Of a stretch of 64,000 nt of DNA, positions 10,529 to 18,650 are shown piece by piece. The stretch covers positions 496,001 through 560,000 of the forward strand of contig NZ_JQKO01000001.1 of the NCBI RefSeq assembly GCF_000746085.1. Reading direction: 5' to 3'. Below the pieces are notes generated by a model. The model was given only the letters and a program-made list of their open reading frames with translations. It made no database searches and had not been told where the DNA came from. Each line of letters starts with the position of its first letter. Position 1 is the first letter of the stretch. This DNA comes from Methylocapsa aurea (GTDB lineage: Bacteria > Pseudomonadota > Alphaproteobacteria > Rhizobiales > Beijerinckiaceae). A program made the position numbers and the translations under genes.

Positions 10529-10987
10529 CTATTGAGGCGCCGCTGGCCCCGGCGCCTTGTCGAAAGTCGTCACCCCGCCGGTGTCTCCCTCTATGAGGTC
10601 GAAGCGATTAGGGCTGATCGCCTTCCACTCCGCCATGAAGGTTCGGCCATTCTTCATCTTGATTTTGAGCATGCCGCCGGGCTCGAGGGAATAGGCGCCA
10701 GGTCCTGAAAGGCTCGCATCCTGAGCGCTGGGTTCCGAGGCGCCGGGCCGCGTGGAGCCGGTGGAATTCATGTCGACCGTATGGTCCGGGCGAAAGGCAA
10801 TGCGCCAGGGCTTTCCTTCAGCCTGCCATTCCCCGACGATCGGAACATTCACGGTGGCGGCCTTGTGAATGCTTTGCCGCGCGGCGACGCCATAAAGACC
10901 AATGACGGCAATGACGCCGACGGTCACGAAAATCATTTCCTTGCCCGTGACCTCTTTGGGAGCATCTGATCGGAACCTTAGTTTCAT
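10529..10987 (-). CDS. Membrane-anchored hypothetical protein, paralogue 1
   Basis: 152 residues from ATG 10987. A short cytoplasmic N-terminus is followed by one membrane segment (EMIFVTVGVIAVIGLYGVA) and an exported domain with VPIVGEWQAEGKPWRIAFRP, LSGPGAYSLEPGG, MKNGRTFMAEWKAISPNRFD and a terminal TTFDKAPG. It is clearly related to the next upstream gene (11184-11630), with GEWxAEGKxWRxAF, SLSGPG and ISPNRFDLI shared. No known family recognised. The pair probably arose by tandem duplication. Confidence 0.68.
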   Translation of the reverse strand: MKLRFRSDAPKEVTGKEMIFVTVGVIAVIGLYGVAARQSIHKAATVNVPIVGEWQAEGKPWRIAFRPDHTVDMNSTGSTRPGASEPSAQDASLSGPGAYSLEPGGMLKIKMKNGRTFMAEWKAISPNRFDLIEGDTGGVTTFDKAPGPAAPQ

Positions 10988-11183
10988 CGCTATCTCGCAA
11001 CGGTTTCGGGTGGGAAGGGCGCGATGGATATGGGGGGCCGGCGCCCATCGCTCAAGGGGCGGGCTTATCATCCTTCCACGCTTGACGGCAAGAAGTCGGC
11101 GCGCTCGGAAACGGCAGACGGATCCGCGAAAATCGGATCGGCCGAAGGCTCATCGCCGCCATGATGGATTTTTCCGAAAATTC

Positions 11184-11630
11184 CTATTTGGGAGCGGCCT
11201 CGGACACCCGGTCGAAGGTCGTCACGCCTTCGGTGTCCACGTCGATGAGGTCGAAACGATTAGGGCTGATCGGTTTCCACACAGCGTTAAGCACTTTGCC
11301 GTTCCTCAACTTGATCGCGACTTTCCCATTCAGCCCCAGCCAGTATTTCCCCGGACCGGAAAGACTCGCCTGCGCGCCGCTGGTTTCGTTCGAGGCTGTT
11401 TGGGCGGAGTCGGCATTCATTTCGAGGCTCTTGTCCGCGTAAAACGCCATGCGCCACGACTTGCCTTCAGCTCGCCATTCTCCGACGATCGGGACGTCGA
11501 TTTTGGGGACCCCATAATCGATCGTGCGCTGCGCAAAGCCGTAAAGGGCGGTGACGCCTATGACGCCGACAATGGTCAGAAGAACGCCGCGCGGCATCAC
11601 CTCTGCGGGCTTGTCTGGCGGCGATGTCAT
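11184..11630 (-). CDS. Membrane-anchored hypothetical protein, paralogue 2
   Basis: 148 residues from ATG 11630. One membrane segment (about 14-33, RGVLLTIVGVIGVTALYGFA) and a periplasmic domain that aligns with paralogue 1: VPIVGEWRAEGKSWRMAF, ASLSGPGKYWLG, LRNGKVLNAVWKPISPNRFD, TEGVTTFD. The WxPISPNRFDL signature could bind a small ligand, but this is speculation. The 196-bp gap to paralogue 1 suggests separate or weakly linked expression. Confidence 0.68.
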   Translation of the reverse strand: MTSPPDKPAEVMPRGVLLTIVGVIGVTALYGFAQRTIDYGVPKIDVPIVGEWRAEGKSWRMAFYADKSLEMNADSAQTASNETSGAQASLSGPGKYWLGLNGKVAIKLRNGKVLNAVWKPISPNRFDLIDVDTEGVTTFDRVSEAAPK

Positions 11631-11845
11631 GGCGGCCTCCCGATCGATACGCTGAAAAAGATATGGATCACCAGCCTATTGCCTCAAGGGGGAGCGCCTG
11701 ATGTCGCTCCAAGTTGGCGGCGCGACAATGGAGAGAGGCGCTTATGACCGGCGGATAAAAGCCGAGCCGGGGATTTCGGGTTGAATCCGGGCGCGCCAAG
11801 TTGCATGTTAGCGCCACCAGCAACGGAAGAAACAGAAGGCGAGCA

Positions 11846-12247
11846 TTGAGCCATTTTAGAGAAAAAAACTTTACTGAACGCCGCAGCGCCGCCACCGATG
11901 CGGTCGCCGCGCGATTGGCTAAATTTCGCGCCAGACCGGCGCCGGACGACCCAGCCGTCATCGCGCGGGAGGCCGAGCGCAAGGCGATCCGCGAGGCGCG
12001 GGAAATAAGGGACGCCCAGCGCGCGGAGGCCAAAAAGGAGCAACTCGCCCGCGAGGCCGCTGAAAAAGCCGAACGCGAAGCCGCTTTGGAAGCCGAGCGG
12101 ATCGCCGCCGAGGAAGCAAAGGCCGCAGAGAAGGCCGCAAAAGGAGCGGCGCTGGCCGAACTCGCCGCCCGCGTCATCGCGGATGAGGCCGCCCGCAAGG
12201 CGGCGCGGGATGAACGCTACGCCGCCCGCAAAGCCCGCAAGAAGTAA
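11846..12247 (+). CDS. DUF6481 family Ala/Glu/Lys/Arg-rich protein
   Basis: 133 residues from TTG 11846, preceded by aaggcgag. This start gives SHFREKNFTERRSAATDA, which fits the family N-terminus; the frame is open 15 codons further upstream. The rest is a long charged alpha-helix (EAERKAIREAREIRDAQRAE to the end), largely Ala/Glu/Arg/Lys, probably coiled coil. Cytosolic, unknown function. Confidence 0.65.
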   Translation: MSHFREKNFTERRSAATDAVAARLAKFRARPAPDDPAVIAREAERKAIREAREIRDAQRAEAKKEQLAREAAEKAEREAALEAERIAAEEAKAAEKAAKGAALAELAARVIADEAARKAARDERYAARKARKK

Positions 12248-12370
12248 TTTTTCCACGCGGAGCTCGAATGCTTCCGCCAGTCAGAGAACGCGTTTCCGTG
12301 TGGGACTATTTCTCGCACGGGGCGCTGGCCACCTTTGAAACATATCTCAAGGTTACGCTTGACGCCCCGT

Positions 12371-12464
12371 TTAGCTAAGTGGATGCCGGTTCGCGTTAAG
12401 AAAATGCGACTGAACAAAGGCCTAGAGCTGCTTTCTGATTCCGCGGAAACTGAAAGCGCTCTAG
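12371..12464. repeat. Family A dispersed palindromic repeat, copy A2
   Basis: Reverse-orientation copy in the 257-bp gap between the DUF6481 gene and the hydrolase gene. It reads agtggatgccggttcgcgtt, then aagaaaatgcgac, then ctagagctgctttctgattc and gaaagcgctctag. The left end is truncated relative to A1 and A5. Besides this repeat the gap shows no gene. Confidence 0.82.
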
Positions 12465-12503
12465 GCGCGCAATTCGATCATCAGACTCCCAACGCCAAAA
12501 AAC

Positions 12504-13346
12504 TCACCCCATCGCCTCTATGGCTGCCCATAGCCGCGCCAAATCCTCCTCGCGCGAAAGCCGGTGATCGCCGTCCTTGATGAGCGTCAGGCTCACCGGG
12601 TCGGCGGGCAGATGTTCGACGAGTTTCAGGGCGTGGCGCCAGGGAACGTCCTCATCTTGCATGCCTTGCAGAATATGAACGGGGCAATGGCTGCGGATCG
12701 TCGTCTCGAAGAGCAGATGGTTGCGGCCCTCATCGATCAGCGCCTTGGCGATCGGATAGGGTTTTGCCGAATAGGCCGAAGGACGCCGCCAGACGCCTGT
12801 CGCTTCGAGTTCGGCCCGCGCTTCGACAGGCATCGCGCCCCAGAGCAGCACTTCGGTAAAGTCGACCGCCGGGGCGACCAGGACCAAGCCTTTGAGCCTT
12901 TCCGCCTCCCCGCTCGCGTAAAAAGCCCGCGCGGCGAGAAGCGCCAGCCAACCGCCCATCGACGAGCCGACCAATATTTGCGGGCCTTCGCTTAAATCGC
13001 GCAGCGCGGCAAGGCTCTCCTCAAGCCACATCCCGACCGTCGCCGCCTCGAATCGCCCCTCGGATTGGCCGTGCCCGGAATAGTCGAAGCGCAGACAGGC
13101 CCGCCCCGCCTCCGCCGCGGCGCGATCGAGGCGGGTCGCCTTGCGCCCATTCATGTCGGATCCGAACCCGCCGAGCCAAAAAATACCCGGCCGGCCTGCA
13201 CCAGCGCCATGCGCAGATCGGCGCATATAGGCGATGCGGCGCGCCAGAGGCCCTCCCCCGACCACAAGAAAGTCCGGTCTGGGCGCGCCATTGGCGCTCA
13301 GCATTTGCGGCTGCGGCTCCGTAATGGGAGGACTCGAGTTCTTCAT
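12504..13346 (-). CDS. Alpha/beta hydrolase, serine esterase type
   Basis: 280 residues from ATG 13346. The nucleophile elbow is GSSMGGW, an oxyanion-side motif is IFWLGGFGSDMNGRKA, and LRFDYSGHGQSEGRF is typical of the ABHD10/acyl-esterase group. The Asp of the triad is probably in MQDEDVPW and the His in KDGDHRLSR near the C-terminus. Cytosolic, substrate unknown. An alpha/beta hydrolase beside infC is common in Rhizobiales. Confidence 0.88.
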   Translation of the reverse strand: MKNSSPPITEPQPQMLSANGAPRPDFLVVGGGPLARRIAYMRRSAHGAGAGRPGIFWLGGFGSDMNGRKATRLDRAAAEAGRACLRFDYSGHGQSEGRFEAATVGMWLEESLAALRDLSEGPQILVGSSMGGWLALLAARAFYASGEAERLKGLVLVAPAVDFTEVLLWGAMPVEARAELEATGVWRRPSAYSAKPYPIAKALIDEGRNHLLFETTIRSHCPVHILQGMQDEDVPWRHALKLVEHLPADPVSLTLIKDGDHRLSREEDLARLWAAIEAMG

Positions 13347-13420
13347 GCTCGGTTCATGATTTTCTCAAAGTTTCGCGGTTCGGTCTTGCAGCCTGGGTTC
13401 AATAAACGCAGTCTCAGTCA

Positions 13421-14650
13421 ATGTCGCCAGCATCCGGATCATCCTTCCGTGACAAGGTCACGCATCCGCTCGCTGGACTCACCGTGCTTCAAATCGTTCC
13501 GGACTTGCGCCCAGGCTCGGCCGCGCGATCGACGATCGAAATCGCCGCGGCGCTCAGCCGGGTCGGCGCCATAGCCCTTGTCGCCAGCCGCGGCGGCCGG
13601 ATGGTGAGCGAATTGCAGGCCAAGGGCGGCGTTTTCATCCCATTTCCGGCAGACGCCAAAAATCCATTCGGAATGGTTTTGAATATTCGCCGCCTCGCCC
13701 GTCTGATCGAAGCCGAAACGGTCGATATCGTCCATGCCCGTTCTCGCGCCTCGGCCTGGGTGGCCTATGGCGCGACACGCCTGACGAAGACGCCATTCGT
13801 CACCAGTTTTCATGGCGCTTACGCCGGCGGCAACGCACTCGACGCGCGCTATAATTCGGTCATGGCGCAGGGCGACGCGATCATCGCCGATTCACTGTTC
13901 GCCGCTGGCCTCATCGCGAAGCTTTATCCTACGGCGGAAGGAAAAATCCGGGTTATCCCGCGCGGCGTCGATTGCCGTATTTTCGCGCCGAAAGCTGTCC
14001 AGCCAGCCCGCGTTCAGGTCGTGCGGCGCGCCTGGTCGGTCGCCGCTGACGAATCGATCGTGCTGCTCGCCGCGAGCGTCGCTGCCGGCAATGAACACAA
14101 GGTTTTGGTTGAGGCGGCCCGTCTGTTGCTGGCCCGAGGCCTCACAGGAACAAGGTTCATTCTGGCGGGCGACGAGCACAGAGGGCGCCTTGGCGCTGAA
14201 ATCGACCGGGCGATCGCCAAGGCCCAGCTAAGCGACCTCGTGCGCCGCGTCGGCCCTTGCGCGGATATGCCGGCGGCCCTTCTCGCCGCTGCGGTCGTGG
14301 TCGCGCCTTTGACGCGGCCGGAAGCCTTCAGCGGAATTGCGGTCGAATCCCAGGCCATGGGAACCCCGGTCATCGTCGCCGATCAGGGCGCATCGGCCGA
14401 GGCTGTCCTTGCGCCGCCCCAGATCGACGCCGCCCTGCGGACCGGCTGGCGGGTCGCGATGGGGGACGCCACGGCGCTGGCGGGGGCGCTCACCGCCGCG
14501 CTGAGCCTTGGCGCGACGGCGCGGGACCAGCTTTCCTTGCGAGCGCGCGCCCATGCCGAATGCCATTTTTCTCTGGAGCAGGTCGGCCTCGAAACCCTCG
14601 ACGCCTATCGGGCGGCCCTTGGAGGGGATGAGGGACCATCGGATGGCTAG
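13421..14650 (+). CDS. GT4-family glycosyltransferase
   Basis: 409 residues from ATG 13421. Two Rossmann-like domains (GT-B fold): the N-terminal acceptor domain (LQIVPDLRPGSAARSTIEIA, VDIVHARSRASAW, FHGAYAGG) and the C-terminal nucleotide-sugar domain (IRVIPRGVDCRIF, RFILAGDEHRG, LTRPEAFSGIAVESQAMGTP with the conserved E-x7-E-type pair). No membrane segment. Probably acts at the inner membrane surface on a lipid or polysaccharide precursor; sugar and acceptor unknown. Alone, with no polysaccharide genes beside it. Confidence 0.88.
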   Translation: MSPASGSSFRDKVTHPLAGLTVLQIVPDLRPGSAARSTIEIAAALSRVGAIALVASRGGRMVSELQAKGGVFIPFPADAKNPFGMVLNIRRLARLIEAETVDIVHARSRASAWVAYGATRLTKTPFVTSFHGAYAGGNALDARYNSVMAQGDAIIADSLFAAGLIAKLYPTAEGKIRVIPRGVDCRIFAPKAVQPARVQVVRRAWSVAADESIVLLAASVAAGNEHKVLVEAARLLLARGLTGTRFILAGDEHRGRLGAEIDRAIAKAQLSDLVRRVGPCADMPAALLAAAVVVAPLTRPEAFSGIAVESQAMGTPVIVADQGASAEAVLAPPQIDAALRTGWRVAMGDATALAGALTAALSLGATARDQLSLRARAHAECHFSLEQVGLETLDAYRAALGGDEGPSDG

Positions 14651-15079
14651 AGAACGGCTCCCGATCAGATCGGTCCCGCCGATCGAAAGGAACTGCGCAA
14701 CTTCAACGAGCTCGGGACGGATTCCAATCCATCATATTGCGGCCAGTTGTCAGTCAACATGAAGCGGGATGCAACAACCCGCACAGAATTGCGTCGGCTT
14801 GCCAACGCAATCGGGCTTCACCCTCCGAAAATTCGAATATTCCCGCGTGGACCGCGACAAAAACGCCAAGAATCATGCGCATGTTTTTTGCTTGAACCGC
14901 TTGCGTTGGCGGCGCTTGCGCGGGTGGGGCCGCGCGCGAAAACGCAAATAACGTGTTTTTATTGACTTCGCGCGGCAATGAACCGATGTTTCATCCGGGT
15001 CCGCCAATTCTTGCGACGGAAAGTCCAATGATTCGCAATCTTGCCGGGTTCGATCAGTCAACACAAAGGAGACTAAGCC
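14651..15079. other. Intergenic region upstream of infC, no gene seen
   Basis: About 430 bp. No convincing coding frame on either strand. A weak promoter-like ttgact (14964) lies about 115 bp before the infC start. GC-rich inverted segments around 14900-14945 could fold, and may form part of the infC leader, but no known RNA motif is recognised. Confidence 0.45.
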
Positions 15080-15619
15080 ATTCGCCGTCCGATGAAAGCT
15101 CCCCCGGTTCCGCAGAAGGACGGGCCACGCATCAACCGTGAAATCCGCGCTCGTGAAGTCCAATTAATCGATGCCGAAGGCCAGAACCGCGGCGTCGTGG
15201 AAACGCTAGAAGCGCAGCAATCGGCCGATGAAGCGGGACTTGATCTCGTCGAGATCGTTCCGACCGCCAATCCCCCGGTCTGCAAAATCCTCGATTATGG
15301 TAAATTTCGCTTCCTCGAGCAGAAGAAATCCGCCGAAGCCCGGAAGAAACAGAAGATCGTCGAAATCAAAGAGATCAAGCTGCGTCCGGGCATAGATGAA
15401 CATGACTACGACACCAAGATGAAAGCCGTTCGCCGGTTTTTCGAAGAGGGCGACAAAGTCAAAGTCACGTTGCGCTTCCGCGGCCGCGAGATGGCGCATC
15501 AGGATCTTGGCTTCCGCCTGCTCGAGCGCGTGAAATCGGAAACCGTGACCATCGCCAAGGTCGAGGCCGAACCCTCGATGGAAGGCCGCCAGATGGTCAT
15601 GGTGCTCGCGCCGAAATAG
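15080..15619 (+). CDS. infC: Translation initiation factor IF-3, AUU start codon
   Basis: 179 residues. IF-3 binds the 30S subunit and rejects non-initiator pairing. The first ATG (15092) is 20 bases from the aaaggag ribosome-binding site at 15065-15071, whereas the in-frame ATT at 15080 is correctly spaced and yields (M)RRPMKAPP, the usual alphaproteobacterial N-terminus. Known infC genes use AUU for autoregulation by IF-3, so ATT is chosen. N-domain: [38 protein letters not shown]-domain: [34 protein letters not shown]. rpmI and rplT do not follow it here. Confidence 0.95.
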   Translation: MRRPMKAPPVPQKDGPRINREIRAREVQLIDAEGQNRGVVETLEAQQSADEAGLDLVEIVPTANPPVCKILDYGKFRFLEQKKSAEARKKQKIVEIKEIKLRPGIDEHDYDTKMKAVRRFFEEGDKVKVTLRFRGREMAHQDLGFRLLERVKSETVTIAKVEAEPSMEGRQMVMVLAPK

Positions 15620-15738
15620 ACGCGAGCCGCCCCTGCGCTGGCCGATGCTTCCCGCGGGCGCATTGTCAGACGGCGGCATTGCCGATCGCAGTTGCTTCCC
15701 GCGCTTCGATCGATCGGCCGCCTTTTACGTCCTAATAG

Positions 15739-17382
15739 TCACTTGGCCATTGGCAAGTCCTGGGTCATTTGATTGGAGGCGTCGAGCGCCGATTGAAGAT
15801 GCTTTTGTCGAGCGCTCAGGGCCTCGCGCACCTTTTCAAGCCACTGACGGTGATCTACTCCCGCGGGACAGACCGGCCGTCCGGCGGCCTCCCGTTCGTG
15901 CTGCAGTTCCTGATCGTAGCTTTGCACGAGGTCGGCGGCAAAATAGGCCGGCTTCTTGCCGTGGTGCGCCTCGCCGCCCGCAGCGATGCTGCATGCCGGC
16001 CTTACGCGATCGAGGGCGTTTGCGGCGAGCGGCTCGCGCTGCTGCACAAGCTCCGCGACCTCCTGCAGGAACCAATATTCCGGATCGGGCGCCCGCATTT
16101 TTTGGCAAACGCGGTGCGCGGCGCACCGCGCGGCGATCGACGGAAAGTCCCGCTTCAGACGCTCGTGACCGATGAACCGACAAGGTCCAGAAGCGACAAC
16201 GCGACTCAAGGCGCGATGGTCGTCCGAGATGACCACCGCGCCGTAAGGATTGGACCACAGCTTAGCGGCGTGGCCGTGGATCGAGTTTCCAGGATGATAT
16301 GGAATGAGGACGAACAAACGCCCGCGGCGGCGCCCGACAAACGCCGCCTTGCCAACATCGCCGTTGCGTGGCGACGCGCCAGGCAATCCGCTGGCAGAGA
16401 CGGTGACCTGAATCGTCTCAAATTGAGACTCGAGCAAGCGTTCCAGAGGCAGGCCTGGATGCCAGGCGTCGGGCATTGCGGGACGTTGCCGAGCAGGCTC
16501 GGTCGAGGGCCGTTTAACGAAAAGATTCTGTGAGCACTGGGTGAAGACTTCCTCCGTGCCGCCGACGCAGAAAACCAGCATTCCGCCGGCCTGGCGCGCG
16601 GCCTTTCGATGCGGATCTAGCTCCGTCGAGGCCAAACCATAATCCCTTTCCAGTCGGTCGGGTTGGAGCGCCTCGACTCCAAATAGCGAAATGTGAAGCC
16701 CCATAGCGTCAGGATCGTGCGGGTGCAAAGCGAGAAGCGCGAGGCGCTTGCTGGCGATTGCGGCGTCCACAAGCTCCAAGACGGCGCCGTCGGCGCTCCG
16801 CTCCCGTGCGATCACCTTCAATTCCGCGCAGCGGACCTCCTCGCCCGCGACGATCCGCCGAAAGCGCTCGGGCATGGCGCCTCCGGCAAGCCAGCGCATG
16901 ATCTCGGCGCTTTCTTTCAAGTCCTGCGGCTCCGGCAGCAGGATGGGCGCGGCCACGGTTTGGCGATCGATCACGACGATCGGCGGCGCCCCTGCAATCT
17001 GTTCTAACAGCGCAGGATAAACCTTGCGGCGGCGCAGCCAGAGCCAGCCGCGAGGCGCTCCGCCGCTTGCCGCAAGCGCCTGGAAGGCGGTCATGGCGAA
17101 GGCGCCCATTACAGCGTTGAGATATTGGCGATACTGTCGATCGTAGAAATGGTCCGCGCCCTGAATGACGGCGGTTTCCGGCGGCTTGCGCGCACCGCCT
17201 TTCAGCCGCGCCGCGCCAATCAGATATTGCACCACGTGCTCTGAGGCTGGCCCCGGCGCGCCCGGACGGCGCAGAAATCGTTCGGCGATTCTCTCGCGCC
17301 AGGCGCCTGGCAGCACGCAGATTGAACGGTGCGCCAAAACGTGAAGGGCCGTCATCCGATGTCGACAATCAGAATCGGGCAT
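15739..17382 (-). CDS. Hypothetical protein of 547 residues, no family recognised
   Basis: Start ATG 17382 follows GGAG at good spacing; a TTG at 17412 is an alternative. No signal peptide or membrane segment is obvious, although AVMGAFAMTAFQALAASGG is weakly hydrophobic. Features: a middle segment HPGNSIHGHAAKLWSNPYG followed by GAVVISDDHRALSRVV, scattered Cys (CFVGGT-like FCVGGTEEVFTQC), and a charged helical C-terminus (QLQHEREAA, REALSARQKHLQSALDAS). It faces infC tail to tail. Upstream (17412-17526) is AT-rich and could hold its promoter. I cannot assign a function. Confidence 0.65.
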   Translation of the reverse strand: MPDSDCRHRMTALHVLAHRSICVLPGAWRERIAERFLRRPGAPGPASEHVVQYLIGAARLKGGARKPPETAVIQGADHFYDRQYRQYLNAVMGAFAMTAFQALAASGGAPRGWLWLRRRKVYPALLEQIAGAPPIVVIDRQTVAAPILLPEPQDLKESAEIMRWLAGGAMPERFRRIVAGEEVRCAELKVIARERSADGAVLELVDAAIASKRLALLALHPHDPDAMGLHISLFGVEALQPDRLERDYGLASTELDPHRKAARQAGGMLVFCVGGTEEVFTQCSQNLFVKRPSTEPARQRPAMPDAWHPGLPLERLLESQFETIQVTVSASGLPGASPRNGDVGKAAFVGRRRGRLFVLIPYHPGNSIHGHAAKLWSNPYGAVVISDDHRALSRVVASGPCRFIGHERLKRDFPSIAARCAAHRVCQKMRAPDPEYWFLQEVAELVQQREPLAANALDRVRPACSIAAGGEAHHGKKPAYFAADLVQSYDQELQHEREAAGRPVCPAGVDHRQWLEKVREALSARQKHLQSALDASNQMTQDLPMAK

Positions 17383-17525
17383 TTGAAGCTCCGAAATTGA
17401 AAGCGATGTCAATAAATGCGAGGTGCAAAATTATATTATTACGGATTTGTGACGATGCGCTTCCACTTACAGACTGTCAAGCCGCGCCGGCCTTGCCGCT
17501 CAATCCGAAACAAATTCGCCGAGCA

Positions 17526-18050
17526 TCAAGAGTCTGATCTCGAAGCCTGTTGCGGCCCGGCGAGATGACCGAAGGTTCGAACAACCTCCTCATAGACCGG
17601 GCGCTTGAAAGGAACAATCAGTTCGACGAGGCGGTGGATCGACTCCCATCGCCACGCGTCGAATTCAGGCTTTTGACCGCCAGCAGGCGTTTCAATGTCG
17701 ATCTCGCTTTCCTCGCCATCAAAACGCAGAGCAAACCATTTTTGTCTTTGGCCCTGAAATCGGCCTCTCCAGGATTTTCTCAAGGATTCGGCGGGAAGAT
17801 CATAAGTGTACCACTCAGGCGATTCAGCGAGCAGCGTCGCGGACAGGACATTGGTTTCCTCGCGCAGCTCCCGCAAGGCGGCCTGAAACGGATCTTCGCC
17901 TACGTCGATCCCGCCCTGCGGCATTTGCCATTCATGTCCCTGGCGCAAATGCTCCGGCACTTTCTTGTTGCGGCGGCGCCCGACAAAAACCAGCCCGTCC
18001 CGATTGAGCAACATGATCCCGACACAGGGACGATAATTTCCAAATTGCAT
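17526..18050 (-). CDS. rppH: RNA pyrophosphohydrolase (Nudix)
   Basis: 174 residues from ATG 18050 (MQFGNYRPCVGIMLLN). Removes pyrophosphate from 5'-triphosphate RNA to start decay. The Nudix box is GGIDVGEDPFQAALRELREE, followed by TNV. Family segments RKSWRGRFQGQRQKWFALRF and DAWRWE are present. In Rhizobiales rppH usually lies downstream of ctpA, with a polysaccharide deacetylase gene between; here that gap (18051-18647) has no such gene. Confidence 0.94.
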   Translation of the reverse strand: MQFGNYRPCVGIMLLNRDGLVFVGRRRNKKVPEHLRQGHEWQMPQGGIDVGEDPFQAALRELREETNVLSATLLAESPEWYTYDLPAESLRKSWRGRFQGQRQKWFALRFDGEESEIDIETPAGGQKPEFDAWRWESIHRLVELIVPFKRPVYEEVVRTFGHLAGPQQASRSDS

Positions 18051-18647
18051 TACCGATAACCTCACGGCAAACCAACGATCTGCCTCTCGCATTGTCGCCG
18101 CCGGCGCCCAAATGGCCGCAAGCGCTATGCCACCTATATTCTAAAGCGAGCGACTGACGCAGGCCAACCCCTCCAATCACGGAGGCGCGCCGTTCCGCGC
18201 GACGAGCGCATCGAGAAATTTTCGGCGCGATGCAACAAAAATCGCCATTTAAGGCGCCGCAAGCCCCGGAGGGGAGCCCACCAGCTGGGCTCAGGTGCGG
18301 CTTCGCGACCAGACGATGGAACCGCCTCCTGAAGCCGAGCATCCAGAACGCGGCCACTTGGAGTTAGGCCAATCAGGCTCTCAATCGATTGATCAAAACA
18401 AACAAGCGCGCCGGAGGGAATTCAGCGCGCCCAAATCTGAAATGTCACGCTGGGGCAAAGGCCATGCGCCGATAGAGCCGCCGTCGAGCCCGGAAAATGT
18501 TGAGCCCCTGAATCCGTCGTTCTGCTATTCTTACATTTTAACGCCAACCGGCATCCGCTTCGCTCGAAACTCTGAAAAGCAGGAACCGCACGACGCCGTG
18601 CGGCCCTTTTGCTAGAGCGCTTTCAGATTCAGCGGAATCAGAGAGCG
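18051..18647. other. Intergenic gap between rppH and ctpA
   Basis: About 600 bp without a convincing gene. It contains the split family A repeat (18527-18650) and a GC-rich hairpin (ccgcacg/cgtgcgg, 18586-18603). The rest is GC-rich sequence with no conserved frame. A divergent polysaccharide deacetylase gene often found at this place in related genomes is not visible. Confidence 0.5.
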
Positions 18648-18650
18648 CTA
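18527..18650. repeat. Family A dispersed repeat, split copy A3
   Basis: Two pieces of family A: 18527-18571 (ttcttacattttaacgccaa, ccggcatccgcttcgctcga) and 18612-18650 (ctagagcgctttcagattca, gcggaatcagagagcgcta). They appear in swapped order around a separate hairpin. The terminal cta at 18648-18650 is the TAG stop of ctpA. Confidence 0.7.
18586..18603. terminator. GC hairpin downstream of ctpA, candidate terminator
   Basis: Perfect 7-bp stem CCGCACG/CGTGCGG with a 4-base loop, 45 bp past the ctpA stop. The T-rich tail (cccttttg) is on the plus strand; on the minus strand the tail is ttcctgcttttc. So as a ctpA terminator it is imperfect. It lies inside the split repeat A3. Confidence 0.45.

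Noticed and set aside
14754-14978. Short minus-strand frame upstream of infC
   Set aside because: 74 codons, no ribosome-binding site or family; likely chance.
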